Assembly (NCBI GenBank): GCA_031431475.1
Contig: JANPDL010000018.1
Location: forward strand, 310,001 to 374,000
DNA: 64,000 nt
Direction of reading: 5' to 3'
Source: JADCCX01 sp031431475
GTDB taxonomy: Bacteria > Pseudomonadota > Alphaproteobacteria > Rhizobiales > Beijerinckiaceae
Made by a program: the position numbers and the translations under genes. Of the stretch, positions 42,499 through 51,802 are shown in pieces (position 1 is the stretch's first letter; every line of letters begins with the position of its first letter). Below the pieces are notes generated by a model. It searched no databases. It was not told the DNA's origin and saw nothing but the letters and a program-made list of their open reading frames with translations.

Positions 42499-44009
42499 TG
42501 CTGGGTCTTGGCATTCTTTCCGGACTGATAATCCTGCCGCTGGTCGGTGCGCTCTTCATCGCCTTCGGCCTGAAAGAAGATGATGCGGGCACCCGCAATG
42601 CACGCTGGGTGGCGCTGTGGACGACGCTCGCGGTGTTCGTCCTGTCGCTGTTCGCCTGGGCTCAGTTCGACATCGCCAAGGCCGGGTTCCAGCTGGTCGA
42701 GCGCAAGGAGTGGCTGGGGCAGGCCGTGGTCTATCAGTTGGGCGTCGATGGCATTTCCATGCCGTTCGTTTTGCTGACCACATTCCTTGTGCCGTTCTGC
42801 ATCGTGGCATCGTGGGAATCGATCACGAAGCGTGTGCGCGAATACATGATCGCTTTTCTGGTGCTGGAAACCATGATGCTCGGCGTTTTTGTGGCGCTCG
42901 ACACCGTGCTGTTCTACGTCTTCTTCGAGGCTGGTCTGATCCCGATGTTCCTGATCATCGGCATCTGGGGCGGCGCACGTCGCATCTATGCCAGCTTCAA
43001 ACTGTTCCTCTACACGCTGCTCGGCTCTGTGCTGATGCTGCTCGCGATCATGGCGATGTACTGGGACGCTGGCACGACTGACATCGTGAAGCTTCTGGCC
43101 CACAAGTTTGATCCGAAAATGCAGACGTGGCTGTGGCTGGCGTTCTTCGCATCCTTCGCCGTGAAGATGCCAATGTGGCCGGTGCACACATGGCTTCCAG
43201 ACGCGCACGTCGAAGCGCCTACGGCGGGTTCTGTCATCCTTGCGGGTATCCTGCTGAAAATGGGCGGCTACGGCTTCATCCGTTTCTCCCTCCCAATGTT
43301 CCCCGAGGCGTCGCATCTTTTCGCGCCGCTTGTGTTTGCGCTCTCCGTGATCGCCATTGTCTACACCTCGCTCGTTGCGCTGATGCAGGACGATATCAAA
43401 AAGCTGATTGCCTACTCATCCGTGGCCCACATGGGCTTCGTCACTATGGGCATCTTCTCCGGCAACACGCAGGGCGTGCAGGGCGCGGTGTTCCAGATGG
43501 TGAGCCACGGGCTTGTTTCCGGCGCACTCTTCCTCTGTGTCGGCATTGTCTATGATCGCATGCAAACGCGCGAGATCACGGCCTATGGCGGGCTCGTCAA
43601 CCGGATGCCATGGTATGCACTGGTGTTCATGGTCTTCACCATGGCGAATGTCGGCTTGCCCGGCACTTCCGGTTTCGTTGGCGAATTTCTGACGCTGCTT
43701 GGTGCGTTCAAGGCCAACACCTGGGTTGCGGCTATTGCAACAACCGGCGTTATCTTGTCGGCGTGCTATGCGCTATGGCTCTTTGCCCGCGTGATCTTCG
43801 GTGAGGTGACCAAGCCGGTGTTCGAGACGATCCCTGATCTGGACCGCCGCGAGATGGCGATGCTGGCACCGCTGGTGATCCTGGTGATCTATTACGGTAT
43901 CCAGCCCGGCCCGATCCTTGATGCATGCGCGGCCTCTGTCGACCAGATCCTGAAGACCTATCAGGCTGCGGCGTCTGCCGTAGCAAAGACGGCGGCGCTT
44001 GCGCCGTGA
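42498..44009 (+). CDS. nuoM: NADH-quinone oxidoreductase subunit M
   Basis: NuoM is the middle antiporter-like proton pump. The 503 residues have about 14 helices, with FFEAGLIPMFLIIGIWGG, MWPVHTWLPDAHVEAPTAGS and KLIAYSSVAHMGFVTMG. Conserved Glu and Lys residues of the proton channel are in these segments. It overlaps nuoL by one base. Confidence 0.97.
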   Translation: MLGLGILSGLIILPLVGALFIAFGLKEDDAGTRNARWVALWTTLAVFVLSLFAWAQFDIAKAGFQLVERKEWLGQAVVYQLGVDGISMPFVLLTTFLVPFCIVASWESITKRVREYMIAFLVLETMMLGVFVALDTVLFYVFFEAGLIPMFLIIGIWGGARRIYASFKLFLYTLLGSVLMLLAIMAMYWDAGTTDIVKLLAHKFDPKMQTWLWLAFFASFAVKMPMWPVHTWLPDAHVEAPTAGSVILAGILLKMGGYGFIRFSLPMFPEASHLFAPLVFALSVIAIVYTSLVALMQDDIKKLIAYSSVAHMGFVTMGIFSGNTQGVQGAVFQMVSHGLVSGALFLCVGIVYDRMQTREITAYGGLVNRMPWYALVFMVFTMANVGLPGTSGFVGEFLTLLGAFKANTWVAAIATTGVILSACYALWLFARVIFGEVTKPVFETIPDLDRREMAMLAPLVILVIYYGIQPGPILDACAASVDQILKTYQAAASAVAKTAALAP

Positions 44010-44019
44010 GAGTGACATT

Positions 44020-45468
44020 ATGAACATCACCACACAGGTCTTTCAGATTCCCTGGCTGTCTCCGGCGATTCCGGAGATTCTGCTGGCTTGCGGCGCATTG
44101 GTGATGATCCTCATAGGCGCGATCCGCGGGCAAGCCATGCAGCGCGTGATCGAGATGATCGCCATCGGCATCATGATCATCGCGCTCCTGATCGTGGTCG
44201 GCTACGGCCCAGGCAAGATGGTGACGTTCGAGAACGCCTTCGTGAATGATGCCTTCGCGCGATTCATGAAGGTGCTGACACTTGTGGGTTCGATCATGGC
44301 GATCCTGCTGTCTATGGATTTCATGAAGAGCAAGGGCATCGAGAAATTCGAATATCCCATCCTCATTACCCTTGCGACGCTGGGCATGATGATGATGATC
44401 TCGGCCAACGATCTTATGGCGCTCTACATCGGCCTCGAATTGCAATCGCTGGCGCTTTACGTCGTGGCCTCGATCCACCGCGATGATGCGAAATCCTCGG
44501 AAGCTGGCCTGAAGTATTTCGTGCTCGGCGCGCTCTCGTCGGGAATGCTGCTTTACGGTGCCTCTCTTATCTATGGCTTCACGGGCAATGTGAATTTCGA
44601 CACCATCGCCAAGGTGCTGCAGGGCAAGGCCGCGACCGGCGCTGTCTTCGGTCTTGTCTTCCTGACGGCTGGTCTGGCGTTCAAGGTTTCCGCCGTGCCG
44701 TTCCACATGTGGACGCCTGATGTCTATGAGGGCTCGCCGACCCCGGTCACGGCCTTCTTCGCGGGTGCTCCCAAGATGGCGGCCATGGCGCTGTTCGTGC
44801 GCGTGATGATCGAGGCCTTTCCCGGCATTACACAGCAATGGCAGCAGATCGTGGCGTTCCTCGCCATTGCATCCATGGTGCTGGGTGCATTCGCCGCCAT
44901 CGGCCAGCAAAACCTCAAGCGCCTGATGGCCTATTCCTCCATCAGCAACATGGGTTACGCGCTGGTGGCGCTTTCAGCAGGCAATCAGGCCGGTGTACAG
45001 GGCGTTGCGGTGTTCATGGCGACCTATCTGATGATGACAGCGGGTGTCTTCGCCTGCATCCTGTCGCTGAGGACAAAGGATGGACATGCGGAGACGATCA
45101 ATGATCTCGCGGGCCTGTCGCAGACGCGCAAGGGCACGGCTTTCGTACTGGCCATGCTGATGTTCTCGCTCATCGGCATTCCGCCGCTCGCCGGTTTCTT
45201 CGGCAAATGGGAGGCTTTCGCTGCCGCGATCAATGCCAAGCTTTACATCCTCGCCGCGATCGGCATGGTCTCGAGCGTGGTGTCGGCGTTCTATTATCTG
45301 CGCATCGTCAAGGTGATGTATCTGGACGAAGCCTCGGTGACCTATCGCCAGGGTGCGCCCGAGGTGAATGCGGTGATGGGCGTGACATTTGGTTTCGTGT
45401 TCCTGTTCTTTCTGGTCTGGGGCCCGGTTGTGAACGCGGCGCGGGTTGCGGCAAAGAGCTTGTTTTAA
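44020..45468 (+). CDS. nuoN: NADH-quinone oxidoreductase subunit N
   Basis: NuoN is the proximal antiporter-like subunit and the last nuo gene. The 482 residues contain YIGLELQSLALYVVASIHR, PFHMWTPDVYEGSPTPVTAF and RLMAYSSISNMGYALVAL. The ATG at 44020 has a purine-rich site before it; the frame opens at 43999. The next gene follows after about 20 bp, so the transcript probably continues. Confidence 0.97.
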   Translation: MNITTQVFQIPWLSPAIPEILLACGALVMILIGAIRGQAMQRVIEMIAIGIMIIALLIVVGYGPGKMVTFENAFVNDAFARFMKVLTLVGSIMAILLSMDFMKSKGIEKFEYPILITLATLGMMMMISANDLMALYIGLELQSLALYVVASIHRDDAKSSEAGLKYFVLGALSSGMLLYGASLIYGFTGNVNFDTIAKVLQGKAATGAVFGLVFLTAGLAFKVSAVPFHMWTPDVYEGSPTPVTAFFAGAPKMAAMALFVRVMIEAFPGITQQWQQIVAFLAIASMVLGAFAAIGQQNLKRLMAYSSISNMGYALVALSAGNQAGVQGVAVFMATYLMMTAGVFACILSLRTKDGHAETINDLAGLSQTRKGTAFVLAMLMFSLIGIPPLAGFFGKWEAFAAAINAKLYILAAIGMVSSVVSAFYYLRIVKVMYLDEASVTYRQGAPEVNAVMGVTFGFVFLFFLVWGPVVNAARVAAKSLF

Positions 45469-45487
45469 GGTCGCAACTTCATTGCGA

Positions 45488-46237
45488 GTGCAGCTTCCCG
45501 CTCACCTCTCCGGCCTTGGCGACACCCTTATCACCTTCGACAGCATCGATTCCACCATGGACGAAGCCCGCAGGCGCTTCGATTCGTCGATGCCGACCCG
45601 CCTTTGGATTGTCGCAGGCGAGCAGGGCGCAGGTCGTGGCCGTCAGGGCCGTCCGTGGCAAAGCCCACCGGGCAACTTGCATATGACCCTGCTGTTGCCG
45701 ATACAGACCCCAATGCGTGATCAGCCGAAGCTTGGCTTTGTTTCAGGCGTGGCACTGGCGCGGGCAGTGGAATCGCTGCTTCCGAATGAGGCCAACCTCC
45801 GGTTGAAATGGCCCAACGATCTGCTGCTCGACGGTGCGAAGGTCAGCGGCCTGCTGCTGGAGGGGATGGGGCAAGGCACTGCCATTGCCATCGGTATCGG
45901 CGTCAATATCGTGGCGCATCCACCGGATACGCCATATGCAGCGGCGCATCTGCGGATGGCCACGCCTGATATCACCCGCGAAAGTCTCTTCGCCAAACTC
46001 GCCATAGTATTGGTCGAGGAACTCGATCTCTTCGCCAATGGTACTGGCTTTGCGCTGACCCGCCAGCGCTGGCTGGCCCGTGCGGCGCATCTCGGACAAT
46101 CCATCCGCGTACGTCAGGGTGAAACGTCGCTCGAAGGCATCTTCTGTGATATCGACGCGGAAGGTCGCCTTCTGCTCGAAACCAGCGGCGGATTGGCACG
46201 TGTTGATGCCGGAGATGTGTTTCCGCTCGACAAGTGA
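45488..46237 (+). CDS. birA: Biotin--[acetyl-CoA-carboxylase] ligase BirA
   Basis: BirA attaches biotin to carboxylases. The roughly 249-residue product has the catalytic loop GRGRQGRPWQSPPGNLHMT, the lysine-containing KWPNDLLLDGAKVSGLLLE, GIGVNIV and a small C-terminal domain. It lacks the N-terminal DNA-binding domain of E. coli BirA, so it is not a repressor. No good ATG exists: a GTG at 45488 leaves a normal N-terminus, while a TTG at 45446 would overlap nuoN. Position between nuoN and rnj is common in Hyphomicrobiales. Confidence 0.92.
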   Translation: MQLPAHLSGLGDTLITFDSIDSTMDEARRRFDSSMPTRLWIVAGEQGAGRGRQGRPWQSPPGNLHMTLLLPIQTPMRDQPKLGFVSGVALARAVESLLPNEANLRLKWPNDLLLDGAKVSGLLLEGMGQGTAIAIGIGVNIVAHPPDTPYAAAHLRMATPDITRESLFAKLAIVLVEELDLFANGTGFALTRQRWLARAAHLGQSIRVRQGETSLEGIFCDIDAEGRLLLETSGGLARVDAGDVFPLDK

Positions 46238-46311
46238 GGCACTCCGGCCCAATACCCTTTTAACGTCGAAACCCGCCAGATATTGGCCTTAAAGAAGCTT
46301 TTCCCGCCCGC

Positions 46312-47988
46312 ATGACACAATCTTCTGCTGCTCCCGCTGATCTGTTTTTCGTGCCGCTTGGCGGTCTTGGTGAAATCGGCATGAATGCCGCGCTCTACGG
46401 CCTCGGCCGGGGCAAGAACGGCCAGTGGCTGATGGTGGACGTTGGCGTCTCCTTCGGTGGACCCGACACACCCGGCGTCGATCTCATCCTGCCCGACATC
46501 AGCTTCATTGAGCGCGAGCGCAAGAACCTCGCGGGCATCATCATCACCCATGCACACGAGGACCATTTCGGTGCTCTGGCGACGTTGTGGCCCCGACTTG
46601 GCGCGCCGGTTTACATGACAGAATTCGCGGCCAGTTTGCTGGAAGTCCGCCGTCTGAACGAGCCCGGCGCGCCGAAGATACCGGTCAAGATCGTCAAGCA
46701 GGGTGACCGCGTGAAGATCGGCGGCTTCGATGTGGAGTTCATCTCGGTCGCGCATTCCGTGCCTGAATCCTGCGCGCTCGCGATCCGCACCGCCGCTGGA
46801 ACAGTGATCCACACTGGAGACTGGAAGATTGATCCCACGCCGGTTGTCGGCCTGCCGACGAACGAGAAGCGTCTGCGCGAAATCGGCGACGAAGGGGTGC
46901 TGGCAATGGTCGCGGATTCGACCAACATCTTCCGCGATGGCATTTCGCCGTCCGAAGCCGAAGTCTCCAAAGCTCTGACTGAACTGATCGCCAATTCGCC
47001 GGCGCGTGTGGCTGTCACCACCTTTGCCTCCAACGTGGCCCGGATGCGCTCGGTCGCGCAAGCGGCGCTTGCTTGCGGACGCGAGGTAATCTGCGTAGGC
47101 CGCGCCATGGACCGCGTCGTCGGTGTCGCCACCGAGATGGGCATGCTCAAGGGCCTGCCGCCGTTTCGCTCGGCCGATTCTTATGGCTATCTGCCGCCGG
47201 ACAAAGTGGTGGCGCTGCTGACGGGAAGTCAGGGTGAAGCCCGCGCGGCGCTGGCCCGTATCGCTCGCAACGAGCATCCTGAAGTGACCCTTTCCCAGGG
47301 CGATCGCGTAATCTTTTCCTCGCGCACCATTCCGGGCAACGAGAAAGAGGTCGGTGCGATCATCAACGGGCTCTACCGGCAGGGTATCGAGGTGATCACG
47401 GATCGCACCCATCTTGTGCACGTCTCGGGGCATCCCCGGCGCGACGAGGTGAAGCAGCTCTACAGCTGGGTCCGCCCGAAGGTGGCCATTCCCGCACACG
47501 GCGAGACTTCGCATCTCTCGGAACATGCGATCTTTGCCAAAGCGCAGGGCGTACCCAATGTCATTCGCGCTTTCAATGGTGAGGTCGTGCAATTGTCCGG
47601 TCAGCCCAGCGTGGTCGATCAGATTCAGTCCGGTCGCATCTACAAGGATGGCGATCTGCTGGTGCAGGCGACGGATCGCACCGTGCCAGATCGGAAGAAA
47701 CTGTCCTTCGCGGGCATCGTTTCAGTCGCTGTTGCAGTTGATGAGCGCGGCACATTGATGAGCGATGCAGAAATTCGCACAGCCGGTCTGCCGGTGAAGA
47801 CCAGCGATGGTCAGGATTTCGATGCCTTCGTGCTGGACCTGACAGAAGATCTGCTGGAAAATCTGCCAAAGAAGAAGCTTCAGGATCCTGCCGCGCTGCG
47901 CCAGATTCTCGAGCGCGGCATTCGCAACGGTATTTCAGCGGAATGGGACAAGAAGCCGATGGTTCATGCCCTCGTGACGCTGGTGTAG
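46312..47988 (+). CDS. rnj: Ribonuclease J
   Basis: RNase J is a metallo-beta-lactamase/beta-CASP nuclease with 5'-3' exo- and endonuclease activity in RNA processing. The 558 residues begin LFFVPLGGLGEIGMNAALYG, have the zinc motif HAHEDHFGAL, a further metal ligand in HTGDWKIDPTP, beta-CASP features (DSTNIFRDG; SSRTIPGNE) and VHVSGHPRRDEVKQL with HGETSHL. No ribosome binding site is evident before the ATG at 46312. It lies in the nuo-birA-rnj-mce run. Confidence 0.94.
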   Translation: MTQSSAAPADLFFVPLGGLGEIGMNAALYGLGRGKNGQWLMVDVGVSFGGPDTPGVDLILPDISFIERERKNLAGIIITHAHEDHFGALATLWPRLGAPVYMTEFAASLLEVRRLNEPGAPKIPVKIVKQGDRVKIGGFDVEFISVAHSVPESCALAIRTAAGTVIHTGDWKIDPTPVVGLPTNEKRLREIGDEGVLAMVADSTNIFRDGISPSEAEVSKALTELIANSPARVAVTTFASNVARMRSVAQAALACGREVICVGRAMDRVVGVATEMGMLKGLPPFRSADSYGYLPPDKVVALLTGSQGEARAALARIARNEHPEVTLSQGDRVIFSSRTIPGNEKEVGAIINGLYRQGIEVITDRTHLVHVSGHPRRDEVKQLYSWVRPKVAIPAHGETSHLSEHAIFAKAQGVPNVIRAFNGEVVQLSGQPSVVDQIQSGRIYKDGDLLVQATDRTVPDRKKLSFAGIVSVAVAVDERGTLMSDAEIRTAGLPVKTSDGQDFDAFVLDLTEDLLENLPKKKLQDPAALRQILERGIRNGISAEWDKKPMVHALVTLV

Positions 47989-47992
47989 ATCG

Positions 47993-48397
47993 ATGCTCGG
48001 ACGTCTGAACCATGTCGCCATCGCAGTGAAGGACCTGGCAAAGGCCTGTACGGTCTATCGCGACATGCTCGGCGCACGCGTATCGCAGGCTCAGGCGTTG
48101 CCCGAACACGGAGTCACCGTTGTTTTCGTGGAACTGCCCAACACCAAGATCGAACTGCTTGAGCCACTGGGTGCTGACAGCCCGATCGCGAAGTTTCTGG
48201 ACAAGAACGCCGACGGCGGCATCCATCATATCTGTTATGAGGTAGAGGATATCATCGCGGCGCGCAACCGGCTGATAGGGGAGGGCGCGCGGGTGCTGGG
48301 AAGCGGCGAACCGCGGATCGGAGCCCATGGCAAACCGGTGCTATTCCTGCATCCCAAGGATTTCTGCGGCACTTTGGTGGAACTGGAGCAATCCTGA
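47993..48397 (+). CDS. mce: Methylmalonyl-CoA epimerase
   Basis: The enzyme interconverts (R)- and (S)-methylmalonyl-CoA in propionyl-CoA breakdown. The 134-residue VOC-fold protein has metal ligands in LNHVAIAVKDL (His7), IHHICYEVEDI and VELEQS at the end, plus the family segment NTKIELLEPLG. It starts 4 bp after rnj and overlaps the next gene (TGATG). Confidence 0.92.
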   Translation: MLGRLNHVAIAVKDLAKACTVYRDMLGARVSQAQALPEHGVTVVFVELPNTKIELLEPLGADSPIAKFLDKNADGGIHHICYEVEDIIAARNRLIGEGARVLGSGEPRIGAHGKPVLFLHPKDFCGTLVELEQS

Positions 48398-48660
48398 TGA
48401 GTATCGGCTCATTCATCGCGCTCTATTTCATCATCTGGTGGCTAACCCTGTTCGCGGTGCTGCCGTTTGGCGTGCGCTCGCAGCAGGAAGCGGGTGAAAC
48501 CGTGACAGGATCAGACCCTGGTGCGCCTGCGATGATGCGTCTCGGGCGCATTGCCCTGATCAATTCATGCGTGGCGCTCTTTGTTCTCGCCCTTGTCTGG
48601 GTCGTTTATATCGAGAACGTGTTCAACATCGGCATTATCAACGACATGACGCGGCGTTGA
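48397..48660 (+). CDS. DUF1467 family membrane protein
   Basis: The 87-residue protein has two membrane helices (FIALYFIIWWLTLFAVLPFG and ALINSCVALFVLALVWVVYI) with VRSQQEAGETVTGSDPGAPA between, the signature of DUF1467, a family largely confined to alphaproteobacteria. Function unknown. It closes the run of same-strand genes that begins at nuoA. Confidence 0.88.
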   Translation: MSIGSFIALYFIIWWLTLFAVLPFGVRSQQEAGETVTGSDPGAPAMMRLGRIALINSCVALFVLALVWVVYIENVFNIGIINDMTRR

Positions 48661-48665
48661 GACAC

Positions 48666-48692
48666 AAGAAAAAGCGGAGCCGAGGCTCCGCT
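48666..48692 (-). terminator. Intrinsic terminator oriented for the minus strand
   Basis: An 8-bp perfect stem (AGCGGAGC / GCTCCGCT) with tetraloop CGAG is followed by TTTTTCTTG when read on the minus strand. On the plus strand no T-run follows, although the hairpin may still help end the nuo-side transcript. Confidence 0.65.
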
Positions 48693-48698
48693 GTTCAG

Positions 48699-48902
48699 TC
48701 AGTCCATCTTGTCCTGCCGCATTCCATGCTGCTCTCGGCAAACCTTGTTGGTCACCTTGTCAGAACAGTAGAAACGCGGCCTTCCTCCCGAGACCTGGAC
48801 CGCTTCTCGCTGCTCTAAGGCACGTGAAGCATGCAAACCATTCCTCGTTTCATGAAACAATTCAAGTGTGGCGCAATAGAATTCGTTGCTGCGCCGCAGC
48901 AT
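48699..48902 (-). CDS. Possible small protein ending at a minus-strand terminator
   Basis: A 67-codon frame from ATG 48902 ends 7 bp before a terminator pointing the same way, which argues for a transcript on this strand. The product is polar, with Cys residues in EFYCATLEL, RFYCSDKV and KVCREQHG; no family recognised. There is no clear ribosome binding site, and the rest of the 347-bp gap to maeB holds nothing else I can identify. Confidence 0.35.
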   Translation of the reverse strand: MLRRSNEFYCATLELFHETRNGLHASRALEQREAVQVSGGRPRFYCSDKVTNKVCREQHGMRQDKMD

Positions 48903-49007
48903 GCGACATGAGACCGATCTTAGCCAGTCTTTACACAGCCGATTGCAATTGACCCCGCTCGCCCGGCATCGCAAGAATTATGCGCAATAAACGACAGGGG
49001 GACGGCC

Positions 49008-51302
49008 ATGAGTGGCGTATCGCAAGATTTGAAAACGGGCGCGCTGTTCTATCACCGCCACCCCCGCCCGGGTAAGTTGGAGATTCAGGCGACGAAGCCG
49101 CTGGGCAACCAACGTGATCTGGCGCTGGCCTATTCTCCCGGCGTGGCTGCGGCCTGCGAGGCGATTGTTGAGGATCCGGCACAAGCTGCTGAAATGACGA
49201 TACGGCAGAATCTCGTGGCCGTTATCACCAATGGCACTGCCGTTCTCGGACTCGGCGATATCGGACCACTGGCCTCGAAGCCCGTGATGGAGGGCAAAGC
49301 TGTCCTGTTCAAGAAATTCGCCGGAATCGACTGTTTCGATATCGAGGTGAACCAGAAGGATGTCGCCAAGCTCGTGGATGTGGTTGTGGCATTGGAGCCC
49401 ACCTTCGGCGGCATCAACCTTGAGGATATCAAAGCACCGGAATGCTTCGAGGTCGAGGCGCAATGCCGCGCCCGCATGAAAATCCCGGTGTTCCACGATG
49501 ACCAGCACGGCACGGCGATCATTGTGGCGGCAGCGGTGCTGAACGCTATGGAACTTGCGGGCAAGTCGCTCAAGGATGTGAAGCTCGTGACATCAGGGGC
49601 GGGTGCCGCAGCGCTGGCTTGCCTCAACCTGCTTGTGAATCTTGGCATTCCGCGCGGCAATATCTGGATCACGGATCTTGAGGGCGTGGTCTACAAAGGT
49701 CGCGAAAAGCTCATGGACCGCTGGAAATCGGTTTTCGAGCAGGAAACGGATGCCCGCAAACTGGCCGATATCATCCCCGGCGCGGATATCTTTCTTGGCC
49801 TCTCGGCAGCGGGTGTGTTGAAGCCGGAACTGCTGAAGCAAATGGCACCCAAGCCATTGATCATGGCGCTCGCGAACCCGAATCCAGAGATCATGCCGGA
49901 CGAGGCGATGGCGGTACGGCCCGATGCGATGATGTGTACAGGCCGCTCCGATTATCCCAATCAGGTCAATAACGTATTGTGTTTTCCTTACATCTTCCGG
50001 GGTGCGCTGGATGTGCATGCCACCGCGATCAACGAGGAGATGAAGCTGGCAGCCGTGCGCGCTATTGCGCAGCTTGCACGCGAGGCTCCGTCCGATGTGG
50101 TGGCCAAGGCCTACGGTGGCGAAAGCCGGACCTTTGGCAAGGATTCGCTGATCCCCAGCCCGTTTGATCCGCGCCTTATCCTGCGCATTGCTCCCGCAGT
50201 TGCAAAAGCGGCGATCGCAACGGGCGTGGCATTGAAGCCGATCACCGATTTTGATGCCTATGACGAAGAGCTGTCGCGCTTTGTCTTCCGCTCCGGTTTC
50301 ATCATGAAGCCGCTGCTCCAGGGCGCAAAGGCCAATCCCAAGCGCGTGATCTACGCGGAAGGCGAGGACGAGCGGGTGCTGCGCGCTGTGCAGTCCGTGG
50401 TGGAGGAGGGCATTGCCCATCCTATTCTCATAGGACGTCCAACAGTCGTGGAAAGCCGTCTGGAGCGTTTTGGCCTGTCCATCCGTCCTGGTAGGGACTT
50501 CGAACTGGTCAATCCGGATGATGACCCGCGTTTTCGCGACTATGTCACGGCATACACGCAGATTGCGGGTCGCAAAGGCATCACGCCTGGTGCGGCGCGG
50601 ACACAGGTCCGCACCAATACGACTGTGATTGCGGCCCTTGCGGTACAGCGCGGCGATGCCGATGCCATGCTCTGCGGTGTCGAAGGGCGCTTCACCTCGC
50701 GCCTGCGCTATATCCGGGATATCATCGGTCTCGCACCCGGAGTCGAGGATTTCGCAGCGCTTTCGCTGATGATCACCTCAAAAGGTGCATACTTTCTGGC
50801 CGATACTCATGTGCGCTGGAACCCGACTGCACGCGAGATCGCCGATATGGCAATTCTGGCAGACACACATGTCCGCCGTTTCGGCCTCACACCCAAGATT
50901 GCCCTGCTCTCGCATTCCGATTTCGGTTCGAGCGATTCGCCCGATGCTCGCAAGATGCGCGATGCACTAGAGATTATCATCCAACGCGCGCCTGATCTGC
51001 AGGTGGATGGCGAGATGCAGGCCGATACAGCCTTGTCGGAACTGATCCGCGAGCGGGTCATGCCGCATGCGCGTTTCAAGGGCGAGGCCAATGTCCTGAT
51101 CATGCCAAACCTGGATGCCGCCAATATTGCCTACCAGTTCACCAAGATTATGGCGGATGGCTTGCCGGTCGGGCCGATTCTGATGGGTGCAGCGAAACCG
51201 GCGCACGTGCTGACACCATCCGTAACGGCGCGGGGCATTGTGAACATGACAGCGTTCGCGGTGGCCGAGGCGCAGGCTCAGGCTCAGGCTCAGGAGAAAT
51301 AG
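49008..51302 (+). CDS. maeB: NADP-dependent malic enzyme with phosphotransacetylase-like C-terminal domain
   Basis: The enzyme decarboxylates malate to pyruvate with NADP. The 764-residue MaeB-type protein has the malic N-terminal domain (LALAYSPGVAAACEAI, FGGINLEDIKAPECFEVE, VFHDDQHGTAIIV), a Rossmann domain (VTSGAGAAALACLNLLVNLG) and, from about 430, a Pta-like domain (AEGEDERVLRAVQ; LIMPNLDAANIAYQ) thought to be regulatory. It ends in an Ala-Gln repeat made by a 6-bp DNA repeat. GGGGG before the ATG supports the start. The end overlaps the convergent HIT gene by 13 bp. Confidence 0.95.
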   Translation: MSGVSQDLKTGALFYHRHPRPGKLEIQATKPLGNQRDLALAYSPGVAAACEAIVEDPAQAAEMTIRQNLVAVITNGTAVLGLGDIGPLASKPVMEGKAVLFKKFAGIDCFDIEVNQKDVAKLVDVVVALEPTFGGINLEDIKAPECFEVEAQCRARMKIPVFHDDQHGTAIIVAAAVLNAMELAGKSLKDVKLVTSGAGAAALACLNLLVNLGIPRGNIWITDLEGVVYKGREKLMDRWKSVFEQETDARKLADIIPGADIFLGLSAAGVLKPELLKQMAPKPLIMALANPNPEIMPDEAMAVRPDAMMCTGRSDYPNQVNNVLCFPYIFRGALDVHATAINEEMKLAAVRAIAQLAREAPSDVVAKAYGGESRTFGKDSLIPSPFDPRLILRIAPAVAKAAIATGVALKPITDFDAYDEELSRFVFRSGFIMKPLLQGAKANPKRVIYAEGEDERVLRAVQSVVEEGIAHPILIGRPTVVESRLERFGLSIRPGRDFELVNPDDDPRFRDYVTAYTQIAGRKGITPGAARTQVRTNTTVIAALAVQRGDADAMLCGVEGRFTSRLRYIRDIIGLAPGVEDFAALSLMITSKGAYFLADTHVRWNPTAREIADMAILADTHVRRFGLTPKIALLSHSDFGSSDSPDARKMRDALEIIIQRAPDLQVDGEMQADTALSELIRERVMPHARFKGEANVLIMPNLDAANIAYQFTKIMADGLPVGPILMGAAKPAHVLTPSVTARGIVNMTAFAVAEAQAQAQAQEK
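51273..51294 (+). repeat. Hexanucleotide tandem repeat at the maeB 3' end
   Basis: CAGGCT occurs three times plus a partial fourth copy, coding for alternating Ala and Gln just before the maeB stop and touching the HIT gene's stop region. Copy number could vary by slippage without breaking the frame. Confidence 0.6.
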
Positions 51303-51715
51303 GCGCGTATCCGTTCGGCATTGACCTTCAGGACATCAGGGTCAGCCATCTGGCCGGTATGCGGTTTCATCGGCACGCCGTTGAAACGGGGAATGATATG
51401 GAAATGGATGTGAAACACCACCTGCCCACCGGCTGACTCATTGAACTGCTGGATCGTGATTCCATCGGCATTCGTGGCGTTTTTTACAGCCTTCGCGACT
51501 TTCTGGACGCCAGCAACGAGGTTCGTGAGCGCATCCGGCGCAATATCGAGGATGTTCCGCGCGGCCTGCTTGGGGATTACCAGCACGTGGCCATCCGCCC
51601 TTGGCATGATGTCCATAAAGGCCAGCACATGCTCATCCTCATAGACATTGTGGGCCGGTATCTCGCCGCGGAGTATTTTGGCGAAGATATTGTTGGTGTC
51701 GTATGCGACGGTCAT
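51290..51715 (-). CDS. HIT family protein
   Basis: HIT proteins hydrolyse or transfer nucleotidyl groups. The 141-residue protein has the triad H102-x-H104-x-H106 (VFHIHFHIIPR) and upstream IFAKILRGEIPAHNVYEDE, typical of Hint/HinT-like members acting on adenosine phosphoramidates. Substrate not known. It is convergent with maeB. The terminator of the Arg-rich gene lies just upstream, so it probably has its own promoter in a short gap or depends on read-through. Confidence 0.9.
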   Translation of the reverse strand: MTVAYDTNNIFAKILRGEIPAHNVYEDEHVLAFMDIMPRADGHVLVIPKQAARNILDIAPDALTNLVAGVQKVAKAVKNATNADGITIQQFNESAGGQVVFHIHFHIIPRFNGVPMKPHTGQMADPDVLKVNAERIRAYFS

Positions 51716-51726
51716 AGTAGCCCTGT

Positions 51727-51766
51727 CCGAAAATAAAAAACCCTCCCGCTGTGATACGGGAGGGTT
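51727..51766 (-). terminator. Terminator of the 51803-52075 gene
   Basis: On the minus strand, a perfect 10-bp stem (AACCCTCCCG / CGGGAGGGTT) with an 8-nt loop runs into TTTTTTATTTT. It lies 37 bp after the stop of the Arg-rich gene and just before the HIT gene. Confidence 0.88.
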
Positions 51767-51802
51767 GGAAAAGCTGCAAACGGAGCAGCTGAATCATAAA
51801 AC

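Noticed and set aside
48666..48692. Terminator of the nuo-DUF1467 transcript on the plus strand
   Set aside because: No T-run follows the stem on the plus strand; the T-run is on the other side, so it was assigned to the minus strand.
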